A DNA stretch of 64,000 nt, from the NCBI GenBank assembly GCA_024811115.1, contig JAKOGH010000119.1, positions 168,568 through 232,567 on the forward strand, read 5' to 3'. Both the position numbers and the translations under genes were made by a program. Positions 13,198 to 25,805 of the stretch are shown one piece after another. This DNA comes from Terana coerulea. Lineage: Eukaryota > Basidiomycota > Agaricomycetes > Polyporales > Phanerochaetaceae. Positions within the stretch are counted from its first letter, which is position 1; each line of letters begins with the position of its first letter. The notes beneath the pieces are model-generated. The model saw only the letters and a program-made list of their open reading frames with translations. It did not search any database and was not told the DNA's origin.

Positions 13198-13492
13198 TCA
13201 GACCGGCACCTTGTTCTTCTGTCTCTGCGGGTGGAAAGGGCTCTCGTCGGCTGGGGGGAAGAGAGGCACTATAGGAGACGAGACGCACTGTATATCGATG
13301 CGGAGTGGTTCTGCTGCTTCGTCTGCTTGCCCGCGACGTACATGTACGCGCCAGTCGCGAGGCTGCCGCCAACGGCTATTCCAGCCTAGCAAGCAAGAAG
13401 AAGAAGAAGAAAAATATGTAAGATTCCTTTTCGCCACACTTCAAATTTTGTGTGCTGCTCACGAAGACCTTGCTGCGTGCGAGAGAGCTCAT
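13198..13492 (-). CDS. Possible 59-aa single-pass membrane protein
   Basis: Three short exons can be joined: 13492-13463, 13385-13289 and 13250-13198, with introns of 77 and 38 nt. The first has a clear GTGAGC donor and a long pyrimidine tract before TTGCTAG. The protein starts MSSLARSKVFAGIAVGGS, continues LATGAYMYVAGKQ as one glycine-rich hydrophobic helix, and ends in a polar tail HPQRQKNKVPV. Its size and form suit a small mitochondrial or ER membrane protein; I do not recognise the family. The 38-nt second intron is short for this genome. An alternative donor at GTACGT inside exon 2 would give a 30-aa product. Too short for routine gene finding. Confidence 0.4.
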
Positions 13493-15762
13493 AATGTCGT
13501 GATGTGAATGTGCTGGAGGCGAAAGAAAAACACCCCCGCGTGTATGTGGTGGATGAAGGGCGAATATCTGTATGGGTGTGGGGATCGTGTATGGGAAGAG
13601 AGCGACCGGCGAGGGATGTTTTTGTAGGGGCGTCCCGGCGTTTGCGACCCTAAGCGTGAGCCACTTGCATCAGTGACGTCATAGAATCCCGAGCGTTCAG
13701 TGTGGCCTCACAGGTCAGCGCGATTTGTCCGGAGCTCGCTCGTCGGCAGTGTTGTGCACACGAGCACGTCGAACGAATGGTTGTGTCGTATTTGGAGCTG
13801 CTGGTAACACAGCGTGAAGACGAACGTGCTTGTTGCAAGGCTAGGCAGTTATGCTGCACTTCGACAAGCGCAGCCCTGCCAAGGCCCTCGAGCGTCGTCC
13901 AGGCCCGCTTCTCACGTTCAGGTTTGTCTAGCTTTGCCCTCTTCAGCTGACTCGGCGTAGGTCCGCTTAAGCACCGTATGCTACCACCAGAGGTCTTCGC
14001 AAGACGCTTAGGTTGTTGGCTGACTTATTCTTCACGTTTTGCTACACCAGAAGCGTCTTTGTGGACCGCGACTCAGTCGCTTGAGTACCTGTGCAATGAC
14101 TCTCAGCTCCGAGACGAGACTTCCCGTGCCGGAGCTCTGTCGCTGGACAATAGGCTCCGTCGCCGGCGCCGGCGCCAAGCATGACGGGAGGATAACAAAT
14201 GGCGATACATGATGAAGAGGATGAAGTCATCATCCGCAGGCCCTGGGCAGTGGGTGTAATACTAATAGGGAAGCGACCGGTGTACCCGGCTCCACAGGTT
14301 TGAGAGAAGACACCGGCACACGTGAGAATGACAGCGCATCAAACGCCACGAAGCCTCTGCCAGAGGCTGGACCAGGTTGCTTTCAGCAACTTCTGCTGGA
14401 ACGTCTCTGACTCAGAGGGATTGGCCGTTCTTGACACCGTCCAGGTACAGTAAAAGAGCCTCTGAAACTAGTAACGGTGCTTATTTCTGTGGTAGTCACT
14501 GAGTATTCTTTTGCATGGACGAAAACACAAGCTGACTCATAAGCCGCTAAAAGTTTGAAAACCCCTGGAGTCGTTGGGCCTGAGAGTTAGAAGTACAAAG
14601 CAAGTGAGTCGGAATATTCATTTGTATCTCAATTAATCACGGCGCAACCGCTTGACTAGCGCGGTTGGCAGGTGAAATGGGCAGAAGAGGCAGAAATCTA
14701 AAAAGAACGTCCGAACGAAAATGGGAGTGCGTGGGATTCGAGCGCGCGCGGACTTGGAAGTAGCAGCTTGTCGTGATGCGTCAGGACCCCGAAGCCGCAC
14801 AGACCGTTCCGCCGCCGTGCAGCGGCTTTCAGGCCTTGTGCCTTATTCCTTCCCTACGAAAAGGTAGGCTCGGCTTTTTCTGCGCACGCGCTGCCAGCGG
14901 CTGACTGGTGAATTCTGGATGAACCCTGTTTCTGTGGTGTGTATTTCACTTTCCGGCGGAGTCAGTCAAGCACTGATCCTGGGAACATGATCTTCGCTAC
15001 ATAGTCCGATGTATCTCGCAAAACGTCAGGCACAACATTAGGTGAAACACCGTCCCCATCGTGAGGTTGATAACGCGCCATATCACAATATTACTACTCC
15101 TAAAAAGGGCTTTCGGAGTGCAAGAATTAGGCCCGGGAACCAGTCGGGAACCGCTCAACCTCCGGTGCCCGACGGATGTGCAGATAGGGGCAGTCAGAGG
15201 CAGTCAGGAGCAGGCACGTACTTAGAGCAAATCACGAACAGGAGCGAAACGTCCGTGCTCCGGTCAACGAGCGAAGACGCCTGAATCTCACACGAATCAG
15301 GGTTTGTCCAGTCACTTCTCCGAATACATGCGTACGGGTATTGCGGGAAGACACGAGCATTGCAGAAGTTGATTGCAGACTTTTGCAAGGAGTCATGATT
15401 TTTGTTCAATTCAGATTTGCTCGCGCCGGCTTGATCAGGGCTCAGGCCTTCCGGGACCCCGACGACGATCACGCTTGGTCGATCAAAGTGCCCCATCGCG
15501 TGGCGCCAGGGACAGCCTCTGAGACATTTCCATTGACGCAGTGCTACCCGTCGGGCCACACACGCTGCTCGTTATCAAGAGCCCGGTCCTTCAAGGGGGA
15601 GAGTTGGTCCCGCCGGTCGCTGTCTGTTCTTGAACCCATGCCACCACGACCCCGTTGAACCCATCGTCGCTCGACACTCAAGTACTCTGTCTCTCCTGTC
15701 GGCTTTCAGCGGCGGGCTGACGTGCTTTTAACAGTGGTCTGTTGTCTGCCTGGGGTAGAATC
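13493..15762. other. 2.3-kb stretch without a recognisable gene
   Basis: Only short, mutually overlapping open frames occur here (largest about 121 codons on minus at 15194-15559). None has splice structure or motifs I can support. A stretch at 14735-14755 (GTGGGATTCGAGCG) recalls a tRNA T-arm but no acceptor or D/anticodon arms pair with it. The region may hold decayed transposon or gene remnants. Confidence 0.4.
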
Positions 15763-17757
15763 ATGAGCACCCATACGCCTCCTATAGCCGAGTTGATTGG
15801 CACGTAAGCCGTCCTAGTTCTTATATGTGTGCCTAGCCGCTGCGTTTTAACACTGCCACATACAGACTGAACGTGGTGTATTGTGAATACGCTGCCGCGG
15901 GTGCGTGTTCCGCAAACTCACTCCGTACTTTAAAGCTACTTCTGACGATCCCTGCGCAGCGATCCTCATATTCGATCACATCCTTACGTTTAGCGACGAA
16001 GTGGAACACATCTGGCGGCGTCGCTTCTCTGGCGCTACGCTGCTCTTCCTCCTCAATCGGTATGCAACACTCGTGAAGACAATTCTTGGCTTCGTGTCGC
16101 TTTGGACGACGAGTGAGCAGGTATGTGCACATCACCGTGTCCGAGTCTTGTGCGCCCGGCCGACTTGAACGTTTGCAGTCGTAAGTTTAGCCATGCCACG
16201 CGACGAGGAAGCTACTGACTAGTGGATGCCGGAGCAGCTGTAAACTTTCGGCAATAGGGTATGACATTTTCGACATATTGGCCCTTTACGTCTTTGCGGG
16301 TGCGTGATAGCTCGTTTCTGCCCACGGCCTATGTAAATTTGAATTCTCCATAGCCTTCAGCTCTTTTCCGCGTCTGGGCAATCTGGGGAAAGGAGCTCCG
16401 CCCTTTTCTGATCGTTCTCCCTTTCACTTTAGTGACGCCTTGCTTAAACTTGGTATGTGATGACAAAATTAGGGGCAGTCGCTGTGTCCGTCTTACTTGT
16501 TTTTAACCAGTACCGAGTGTCGAGGGCGACTCAGTTCATGGATGACAGGTTACCACCACCTTGGGGCGGATGTTCTTCCGGTACCAGCATCCCTCTGAAT
16601 GTATACATCAGGTGAGATGATTATGCTCTGCTGCTCCAAGCTCTCCCTCACGTCGTATAGGTGTATGTAGTTTTCTGAAGACGTACCAGCTGATTTACTG
16701 AATAAGACGCAGTCAGCGACATCGTACGCGGGATAGCCATTGCAACGGACGCCCTGGTACTCGTTATGACGTGGCTTAAAACACGCAATATTTACAAGGC
16801 CGTAATGCAAGCTAAGCTAGGTACAGGGATCTCTGAATTGCTACTTCGTGATGGTGCGTCCTTCGCTCTCTTAATCTTGGTCACAGGCCTGATCCCTCTC
16901 CGTTTTGTAGGCACCATATATTTCGGATTCCTTTTAATATTCAACATTGTGGATGTCATATTAAATCATGTATCGGCGGTATGTGTCCGTTGGCTCAATA
17001 GCTTTGACGAGCCGCTCACGCCCACTTTGCAGCACTTTAACCCCGCCAATTACTTCAGCGACGTGTAGGTGTCTGTTCCCGCCGTCCCTACCTCCCCACT
17101 AACCTCCCCCTGCCCGCTGCCCAGCGTGAACTGCATCCTCATCGCGCGCTTCATGTTCAACCTGCGCATGGTGAACACGAACCCGTGGGGGCGCGGCCTC
17201 GGCAGCCAGTCCGAGCTCACGCTCGGCCAGCTCGAGTTCATGCACACGAACGTCCTGCGTGAGCTCGGCGCGCCGCTCGCGCACGCTGCCGACAACGACG
17301 ACGACGGCGCCGGCTACGACTCCGCGACGTCCTCCACCGCGGACGGCCACTCGCTCGGCCTCGAGCGCCACAACGGCCCGCTCGCGGCTGGGCTGCGGTG
17401 CCACCACCATCCGTGCAGGGCGACTCAGAAGCCCGGGGCGGCAGGGTACGTCCGAGCCGTCTCGCGCGTCCGCCCCGTGCTGCTTTACGTTGACGCTGAC
17501 GTCGCGCACCGTGACTTTGCAGCGGCGACGAGTGGGCGATGGAGCACTTCTACGATGCGTTTGACGACCGGGCGATCGAGCTCCAGCCTCGAAAGCCGCA
17601 GCGCCCGGAGTCCAAGCTTCTGCACGCATCCGACCACGCGGAGAGCATACCGCCGACGCCGCACACGGGCGAGGCGCTTTTGCCAGCAGCCAGCTGGAGG
17701 GATGAAGAAAATGGCGGCGGGGGTAGGCGACATAAAGTTGATGGTACCCAGCCGTGA
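15763..17757 (+). CDS. DUF6533 multi-pass membrane protein
   Basis: A member of the mushroom-specific DUF6533 family of seven-helix membrane proteins of unknown function. Thirteen exons by my model: 15763-15803, 15866-15900, 15960-16120, 16179-16180, 16238-16299, 16354-16452, 16511-16611, 16717-16853, 16911-16978, 17033-17064, 17125-17445, 17523-17757 (about 430 aa). Hallmarks: AAAILIFDHILTFSDEVEHIW, RYATLVKTILGF, SAIGYDIFDILALYVFAAF, RVWAIWGKELRPFLIVLPF, then TDALVLVMTWLKT, LLLRDGTIYF and NCILIARFMFNLRMVN. The C-terminal tail is soluble and polar. The fourth exon is only two bases, required to keep frame between two canonical introns of 58 and 57 nt. One extra T in the TTTT run at 16364-16367 breaks the literal frame. 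The domain is certain; the microexon is a prediction. Confidence 0.78.
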
Positions 17758-18012
17758 TATGATATATACCTGTACGTTTGGTTATATCTTAGAGTACTGT
17801 GGTTTGCGGTGTACGGTTTGACGCAGAGCTACGCATAGTATTGGTAGCGGTAATGCATAGTAATGCACGTGATATAGAGTGTACGAGTATACACATGAGA
17901 ACACGAAAAGTTAGTACGATATACGCATGTGCATGTAATGCGTGGAAGCCAAGACCAGGCAAACAAAAGTGGCATGTCAGCAGGAGTGACAGCGTCCAGC
18001 ACCCCAGCCACC

Positions 18013-20807
18013 CTAAATCTCCGCCCGACAGAGCGGGCATGTCCTGCTCTGCACGACCCAGCGCTGCAGGCAATACTCGTGGAACCTAGAACCGCCGAGG
18101 CGAGATCAGCATCCGCGCAATGCACACGCGCACAGCGGGCGACTCACGCGTGCGGGCAGCGTGTCCCGAGGCACGCGACCTCCGTCTCCTTGAACTGCGT
18201 CAGGCAGATGCCGCACTTGTCCACCGCCGCGCCGAGCAGCGTAAGCTTCACCTTCGGGCGCCCGTCCTTGAGCGTGCGGCGCCGCTGCAGCTCGACGCGG
18301 CCGATGGGGAGGGGCGCGCGGTCGCCGTCGACGAGGAACGGGTCCGCGCCTGGCGCGCCTGCGCTCGCGGGGCCGGCGAACTCTTGGATGCGGAGGAGAT
18401 CCTAGGGGTGCGTTGTGTTTGAGTTATTGGGGGCGTGCATGGCAGGACGGAAGGACTTCACCTCGTAGTTCTGACCGTGCCCGTGGTCACCTTCGATTAC
18501 GCGCGAGGCGAGGACGTCCAAGTCCGTGTATGGCATGTATTCGTGCACTGGGGAAATAGAGGGGCTGGAGGAGACCGTAGGATGTATGATTGCAGCTCGT
18601 CTGAGTGGAGACGGCTGCCGGGCTTGAGGCGGCTGTGGAAGCGGACGGCCGGGGTAATGATGGGTCGGCGTGGTCGGCGTGCTGGGCGGGGAGTCATTAG
18701 AGGCCGTAGACGCGGTATCACTAGCCATCGCTAGCGCTGAAGGGAAATAATAAGGAGATCCGAAGGTGTTCGGGTACCGGATCATAGGAACAGCAGGAGG
18801 CATAGGAGGTAGAGGAATGCCGGTGGGGAATGGTGAGGGGTCTGCATAGTATCCGAGAGTGGCAGTTGAACCACTGAAGGGCAGAGGTACCATTCTCGCT
18901 GAAACAGGTGAACTAGGGAGCGTTTGAGCGGCGGAAGCTTCCATGCGTTCTCTACCTGCTGCCCGCAGACTAGGTAAAGAAGGATGCTGCCTTGGAGAGG
19001 TCGGGCTGGCGGTGTCTGAGCTCCCCGAAGCTGGCGACGGAGACGTAATGGATAAGTCGTCGTGAACGGCGCCGCGGGTATCTATCGGTGGCAGCCAGAC
19101 GACGTTGGGCGAGGGCCGAACGGACGTTGACATAGCCTTACGCCGCGGAGGAGGTGGAGGAGGTGGAGGCCTCCTGACCCTCGCTTGGATGCCAGGGTCA
19201 GACGCCGACGAGGATAAAACATCTGAATTCGCCACTGGAGATCTGAGTGATTGGTGCAAGGATACGGCGGACTGGTTGAGAGGCAGCGTAAGCGTACTAC
19301 CGCTCTGGGCCGGGTGCCTCACCGGACGGTTCAAAAACCGGTTGGCGTAGTGGGACTCGCGGCGCCAGCGCGCAAGGCCGACTTGAGCATTGTATTGCTC
19401 GGAGAGGGTGCTTGCTTCTCTCGCCGCTTGCGTTCAAGATCCGGGACGGGACCTATGCGAGGGACGGTGCTCGGGTCAATGGCTGCGGAACGGCGGACCA
19501 CTTCCCAAGGCTCTTCCTCTGAGTCTTCGTCGACCGTGGGCGGCGACTCGCGCGCTTTGCCCTTCGAGCCAAACAGTCGCATAACGTTTAAGCCTTCTCT
19601 GCGCCGAGGAGAAGGAGTAGTCGAGGATTTCGAAGGCGAACCGTTACTCGAGGCAAGCGTCAGGGAGCTGGCCCAAGCATTGGGCAGAAAGCCGAAAGCA
19701 GTGGGAGATCGGGGTACCGATGAGACCGGAGACATGGGTACCTGGTCGATGGATTTTTCATCATGAATAGCGAGAGGTGCAAATATCTTCTTCCAACTCT
19801 TCTTGCTCTTAGGAGAGCTAGGCGCGGACCCATAGTCGCTCTCGTCCTCCGTAATGTCTGGTGAAGACAGAGGGGGAAGTTGACGTTCTTGCTTACTCGC
19901 TGGCGGCGGCGAGCCGCAGTGGTTGCATCGGCTGCCCGCGTGCGATGCTGTCTGGAGAGGGACGCGTCTTCCTGAGTCGCGAGAAGATTTGTCGTACTCT
20001 CGGCCGCTACCAAGCGGGTCCGTTCAACCCTGACTCTCGCATCTAGCGGCACGCCCCGCTGGAGGTCCGCAGTCCACCCTTCGCTGGCTCCTTCTGGGCT
20101 GACAATCTCGATACTGGATGACTCGTCTGATCCCGACGACGTAGAGGGAGGATCGGCCGTCTGTTGGGAAGAAGGCGATTCAGAAGGCGAATCTGAGGGA
20201 TACACTGTGGTTTGCACGGTTAACAAAGGCGGATGTGACGATTGGCCAGCAGGCAGAGGCACCGTGTCGTCTGCTGGTGGTGGGGATGACGTATCGTCGG
20301 TAGGGTCTGCCCCTATAGCGTCAAACTGAGGCTGTTCAGGAGCGACCTCAGGAATTGGCGACGGGATAAACGGCGGCGTAGCGATCGCCTCCTGAAACGA
20401 TGGAGGAGGGTAATCTGGTATCATGGAATCTATTGGCACAAATGTATAAGCTATTGATGATTGTAGAGACAAAGCAGCTTACCTCTTGGCATACCAGAGG
20501 GTTCCGCAGCGGCCCTGCCACTGCGCTCCGAGGCGTTGTTTGTTCTCCTGGAGGTGCCTCTTGGGGTCTGTGGGGCACCAATGTTGAATCGAGGCTCATC
20601 GGTGCCCCTCCTCCGCTCCGCCTTGGCCCTGTCAGGGTTCTTCTTCCCGCTCTTTCGTATGCGACCCGCATTCTGCGGCGGCACGAGCGTCAGCTGGCCG
20701 TGGTGGGCGACGACGTGGGTGAGGTATGGGGCGATGCGATTGGGATCGCTGCGACCTTGGCCTGGGACGAGGGCCTGCTGTGAGTTAGGAGTCGAGCGGA
20801 ACATCAT
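18013..20807 (-). CDS. RING-H2 finger protein with long disordered N-terminus (likely E3 ligase)
   Basis: Exons: 20807-20483, 20429-18462, 18401-18148, 18085-18013; about 873 aa. Most of the protein is serine/proline-rich and disordered; it includes PDYPPPSFQEAIATPP near residue 112, a feature shared by this mushroom protein group. The C-terminal end is a RING-H2 domain: KCGICLTQF, then CPHAFHEYCLQRW and the final pair CPLCR, ending AEI at the stop. The Cys/His spacing fits a zinc-binding E3 ubiquitin ligase; substrate and location are unknown. It may work with E2s such as the one at 11380, which is only family logic. Two missing bases break the long exon, one near 20019 and one in the A5 run at 19333-19337 (T run on the coding strand). 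Divergent from condensin, sharing 463 bp upstream. Confidence 0.78.
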
Positions 20808-21270
20808 CGACGGCGATGACAAGCAGCATATCCTGCATGCGGACCGAAAGAACGAAGTAAAGAGGCTGCGCCGAAGACACGATGCAAGCACGCGTTAGGG
20901 TCACTCGCGTTTTCGGAGTTTGCGAGTTTCATGAGGGCACTATTCGCAAAAACGAGTTAGTCTAGACTGCGAACAGCCTCCGGCACTATTCTCGCAAGGC
21001 GTGAGTGTGAGGGTGAGTGCGAATGTGAGGGTGAGTAACGGAGAGAAGGAAAGATAGAATTGCTAGAATCACTGGCCGAGCGGCGAGCGGGAAAAAGGTA
21101 TCCAAAGTCCCCACTTAGCGCTCGTTTAGGTGTCGTGGTCCGCTACTGGCCACGTGACTAATGTTTCGCGTTCGCGTTCGCGGAGTCGATGGTTGCTTCT
21201 CCCCTCCACCTCCTACCACTCCCTCCTCCTCCTTTTAGTCAACTTAGTTGGCCAGCGAAACCCGTACATT
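20808..21270. promoter_or_regulatory. Divergent promoter of RING-H2 and condensin genes
   Basis: This 463-bp region feeds both genes. It holds an exact MluI-type box ACGCGT at 20890-20895, known in yeasts as the site of the G1/S factor MBF. There is also an 18-bp-period direct repeat with the 12-bp core GTGAGGGTGAGT at 21007-21018 and 21025-21036. Two near-copies of GCACTATT(CT)CGCAA lie at 20937 and 20983. Function is inferred; cell-cycle control would suit condensin. Confidence 0.4.
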
Positions 21271-24200
21271 ATGCCTGCGCGGGTTGTCTTTACCCTTGAT
21301 GAGCTCCCCACAAATATTGCGAAAATATTTGAACAAGTTCAGACAACCACTGCCAATCACCAGAAGAACCACGTCGCGTTGTTCAAACTACACAACGAAG
21401 CTGCGAAACACACAGAGTCCTTGAACGATGGCGTGAGCGTGAAGCTCGTCGGAGAACGCGCTTTCGAAGACACGTTCATCACTATGCTCAGCCGAGCCAT
21501 GCCAGTCAAGAAAGGAGCCACTGTCGCAGACAGGATCATCAAGTTTGTCGGGGGTTACACGAAGTTCATCAACGAGAAAGGTGCGTAGCGTGCAACAGCG
21601 GCACATTATATGCGCCTGATTCTCGCAGCCATGGAGGAGCGAAGGCAAGCAGAGGAAGCATGGAGGAAAGAACAGGCCGAACGAAGGCGACGCGGAGAAA
21701 AGGCAGACGACGAGATGCCGCTCGACGACACGACAACCTCAAGATTTGTCTCGCGCCTCCTGCGCTTTCTGTTCAAGGGCTGCGAAGCCAAGGACAAAGT
21801 CATCCGATTCCGCGTGGTTCAATGCATCGCCGAAATGGTCGCCCACCTAGGCGAAGTCGAGTACGTATACCTCCACAATTAACAAGAATTACCGCTCAAT
21901 TTGGTCTAGTGATGATATCTATAGTATGCTGCGAGGTCACCTATTGGAGCGCATACGAGACAAGGAGACTCCTGTACGAGTACAAGCAGCCATTGCCCTT
22001 TCCAAGCTATGCGGCTCAGAAGAGGACCCGAATGAAGAGCCCAAAGTCACAGACGTTGTCATCGACACATTGACTTACGACACATCTCCGTACGTCCCAG
22101 ATCTCTCTTTTTGTTTCTTTTTTGTTTCCTTTTTTGTTTCATGGTATACGCCCGTCAGGGATATCCACATGGTGGGCGATCTACATACACATTATTGTAC
22201 CACTTTCGTTGGATCCTGTATAGGTTTTCTTGTGTGCGATGGCTAGATCTCTTTGGCAGTTAGAGAAGCGGACTGACACAAGCATCTAGTGAAGTCCGCC
22301 GTGCAGCTATGCTCAATCTTCCGGTCGGCCCAGATACACTCCCCTTCGTCCTGGGCCGCACCAGAGACACCGACAGCGCGGTCCGCCGACTTGTGTACAC
22401 ATCTGTTCTCGAGCCCAACTGCCTCACGGAGCAAAACGACGCGCTGGATGTAGGTGTCACACACCCTCGCGTCCTGACGATTGCACAGCGCGAGCAGATC
22501 GTACGGCACGGGCTCGGCGACCGTGAAGAAAGTGTCAAAAAGCAGCCGCCAAACTTGTCGCTCATTGGGTTGAGGCCGTCCGCATGGACGGCACCAAACA
22601 GGAGGTGGACCTTGAGGCCGACGTCGTCGCGTTTCTCGGCCTATTCGACCTCGTAGAGACATCCACCGCCGAGGACGCGCTGGTTAGTGTATTCAAGACG
22701 CGCGTGGACATCCTCGACGCACTCGAGTTTGCCGACAAGTACTGGGACAGCATGTCGCCCGAGAAGGCCTTCCTGGCGCGTGTCTTCGTCGACCACTGTG
22801 TCTCCGCCAACGACGACCGCCGGCTCGAGAGCGCGCTGCCTGTCGTCACTGCGCTGGCGTTCCGCATCCAGAGCGCATACAACCACCTCGTCGAGGAGCT
22901 CGAGGCGGAGGAAGAGGAGATGCTCCTGCGTGGCGGTATGGATGACGACGAGGAAGACGAGCGGCGGTCCAAGCGCGAGGAGGCACGGCTGGACCAGGAG
23001 TTCGTCATCGGCGAGATGCTCAGGATGGCGGTCAACTTGGACTATGCGGACGAGATCGGGCGGCGGAAGATGTTCCAGCTCGTGCGGGGCATGATCTCGC
23101 AGGATGTCCTCCCCGAGGGGCTCGTCGCGCGCTGTCTGGACGTGCTGCGCAAGCTGTCGCCCAGCGAGCGCGACCTGATCCGGGTGGTGGTCGAGGTTGT
23201 ACACGAGCTTCGCGATACGGAAGACGAGCCTGTAGTGAGCACGCTTCTACGCTTGATGTCTATGGATACTTTTGACTGATGGTGCGAATGCTAGCCTAAC
23301 GCGAGCGCGGTCGATGACAGTACGTCCACGGTTGCGGACACGCCTGCTACGGAGCGGATAGTGCGTGTCGCGCCGAAGCCTGTCCAGGAGATGACTCCTT
23401 GAACAGCGTGCTCGGGCCGACAGCGTTGACCTCCGCTGCCTGTCGCTCTGTATCGGGATGTTGGAGCGCGTTAATGGGGTGTGTAGGCTTGCATCGCTTG
23501 AATGCGTGCCACCACTAATTGTATCCGTCGGCAGACCTTCGAAGAAAATTCAACTCTGGAAGGTATTCTCGCCGACCTCATCATCCCCGCAGTCAAACGG
23601 CGCGAAATGGCCCTGCGCGAGAAGGGCCTGATCAGCTTGGGCCTGTGCTGCCTCATCGCACGGCGCATGGCGTTGAACTCCTTCCAGCTGTTCCTGAGTC
23701 AAATTCAAACAGCGCCCGAGATCCTGAAAATACGGGTCCTGCAAGTCGTATTTGACGTCCTTATGGTGCACGATCGCGATTTCTTGGGACCGTCCAGCAC
23801 CAATGTGGGTTCCTTTGTACCTAACTGCCGGAGTCTGATGGAGTCAAACCTTGACAGGGCGACAAAATCGTTACATTCTTACTGCAAATCCTGAACGACG
23901 AGGAGTCTGACAAGGTCCAGGCTCTGATATGTATCGGTTTATCCAAACTAATGCTCTCTGGTCTCGTCGCGGATGATCGAGTATGTATCCGGTATTTATA
24001 TACCCAGAGCGGAGAACAACTAATCCGATCATTGTCAGGTCCTGCGAGCTCTAGTTCTAACCTATGTCTCCCCCGAGACTGCGCCCAACCAAGAGCTCAG
24101 GCAATGCCTGTCCTACTTCTTCCCGGTATATTGCTACTCGTCCTCAGCCAACCAACGGCGCATGCAGAAAGTGTGTAGTCAGTCTTTGATAGTATATCCT

Positions 24201-25592
24201 GAGACACTGACCGCAATCTTTGCAGTCATTCCTTCCGCTGTACGAGCAGCTGTCGCAGGCGTACAACGAGTGGGATGGCGACGAGGAGATGGTGTCTCCC
24301 GCGCAGGCCAGCTTGATGTTGGTTGACTGGACGGATCCGCAGAAGGCTGTGTAGGTATTTTGTGGCCTGCTCATCGCTGTCATACTGAATTGCCGTCGTA
24401 GCGCTGCCACGCAGAAGGTGCATGGTTTCAAGGCCGACGAGAGCATACACATCGACCTCGCGAGTGACATTATCAGAGCACTGTATAAAGAGGATTCGGA
24501 GAGTGAGTGCTGCAATCGCACGTGCGACGACTGGACCTAACCTCGTTAATCTGTCGAATAGAGGAGGACAAGAAAGCTTTCTGCCAGCTGCTCGGCAAAT
24601 TGTACATCCCCGACGAAATCGACGACGACAAGATCCGCACCCTGAAGCTGCTGATGATCAACCTGCGTACAGTACGCAATCCTACCTCTCTTTTGCGATG
24701 CCTCGCTAACGCTGTATCTCAGCGCCGCCCCCTCCGCGACGCCACGAGCAAGAACGCGTTCCAGAAGTTCCAGGCGACGATAGACAAGAAGTTCGAGAAG
24801 CAGCTTGCGGACTTCGACGAGGCAGAGTACCGGCAGCTCGAGTACCTGAAGGACCTGTTCGAGTTCCTGGACGAGGTCCGGCCTGATTCTGACGTGGACG
24901 ACTTCGATGAGGTGCCGGTGAGGAAACGGGGCCCTGGTGCCAACAAGCGGTGCGTGTCCTTATTTTAGCGCGGGTGCTGCGTTGCTGACGAGGTGTATCC
25001 AGGCGGTCGGAGAGTGTCGTGTCGGATACGACCGCGACGTCGAGTGCGATGTCCGACGCTGAGCCTTCGAACGGGCGCAAGGCGAACGGCAAAGGAAAGG
25101 CTAAGTAGAGTCGCCCGCGTTATATTTCCCCACCATCACAGCTTGCTGATGCGCGAGCACAGGCGAAGGCGCGTTTCTGAGTCCGTAGATGAGTCTGACG
25201 CAGAGTCAATCAAGACTGCGACGCCGCCTCCGGAGGCGCCAAGTCGCGTCCTGCCACGGCGTTCTGCGTATGTCTCTCCTCTGCCTCACATACATTCTAT
25301 TTACTAACGAATATTATACTTTTATAGGGCGGTGAAGACAAGAGCGAAGGTCACGAAGAGTCTCGCTCCGCCACCGCCCAGTGACTCTGAGGAGGAGGAA
25401 GATGATGACGACGACGAAGACGAAGAGGAGACGCCGCATCCGAGCAGAATCCGCAAGCCAGACTATCACAGCAGCACAGCGGCGCGGGCGGCAAAGGAGG
25501 CGGAGGTCGACGCAGACATTGAGAACATGTTGTCCGGCCGCCGGCCTGTTCACGATACCTCGGAGGACGACGATGACGACGAAGTTAGATGA
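21271..25592 (+). CDS. YCG1: Condensin complex subunit 3 (CAP-G / Ycg1 / Cnd3)
   Basis: HEAT-repeat subunit of condensin, needed for mitotic chromosome compaction; in known structures it binds the kleisin and DNA. Fifteen exons: 21271-21580, 21629-21860, 21910-22089, 22290-23234, 23295-23478, 23535-23804, 23858-23980, 24039-24170, 24226-24350, 24402-24502, 24562-24671, 24723-24949, 25003-25104, 25163-25267, 25328-25592; about 1136 aa, the usual size. Hallmarks: RFVSRLLRFLFKGCEAKDK, PVRVQAAIALSKLCG, SPEVRRAAMLNL, THPRVLTIAQRE, then EKGLISLGLCCLIA and SYFFPVYCYSS. The tail is acidic and low in complexity. The 200-nt intron 3 contains a strongly pyrimidine-rich stretch. One missing A (22537-22541) and one extra T (23399-23400) break the frame. 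Confidence 0.93.
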
Positions 25593-25805
25593 CTTGCTCT
25601 GATTTCTTTCTGGTGATGCCAATCGGGTTTACAGCTACACATAACATACTATCTCTCTTTGATCTAGTCTTGTATCCTCCCTCGTTACTGTATCTCTCAG
25701 ACTTGCTTTATTTCCTGTATTCTCCGGTGATTTGTATTCAAGGTCCTCGCAACTAAGGTATCGCATGTGTAGCGCAAGTGTCCATTTCTCCAGAAACAAT
25801 CGTGA

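Noticed and set aside
14725..14770. Second T-arm-like sequence (CTCGAATCCC, minus)
   Set aside because: No partner for the acceptor stem within 120 bp; not a foldable tRNA.
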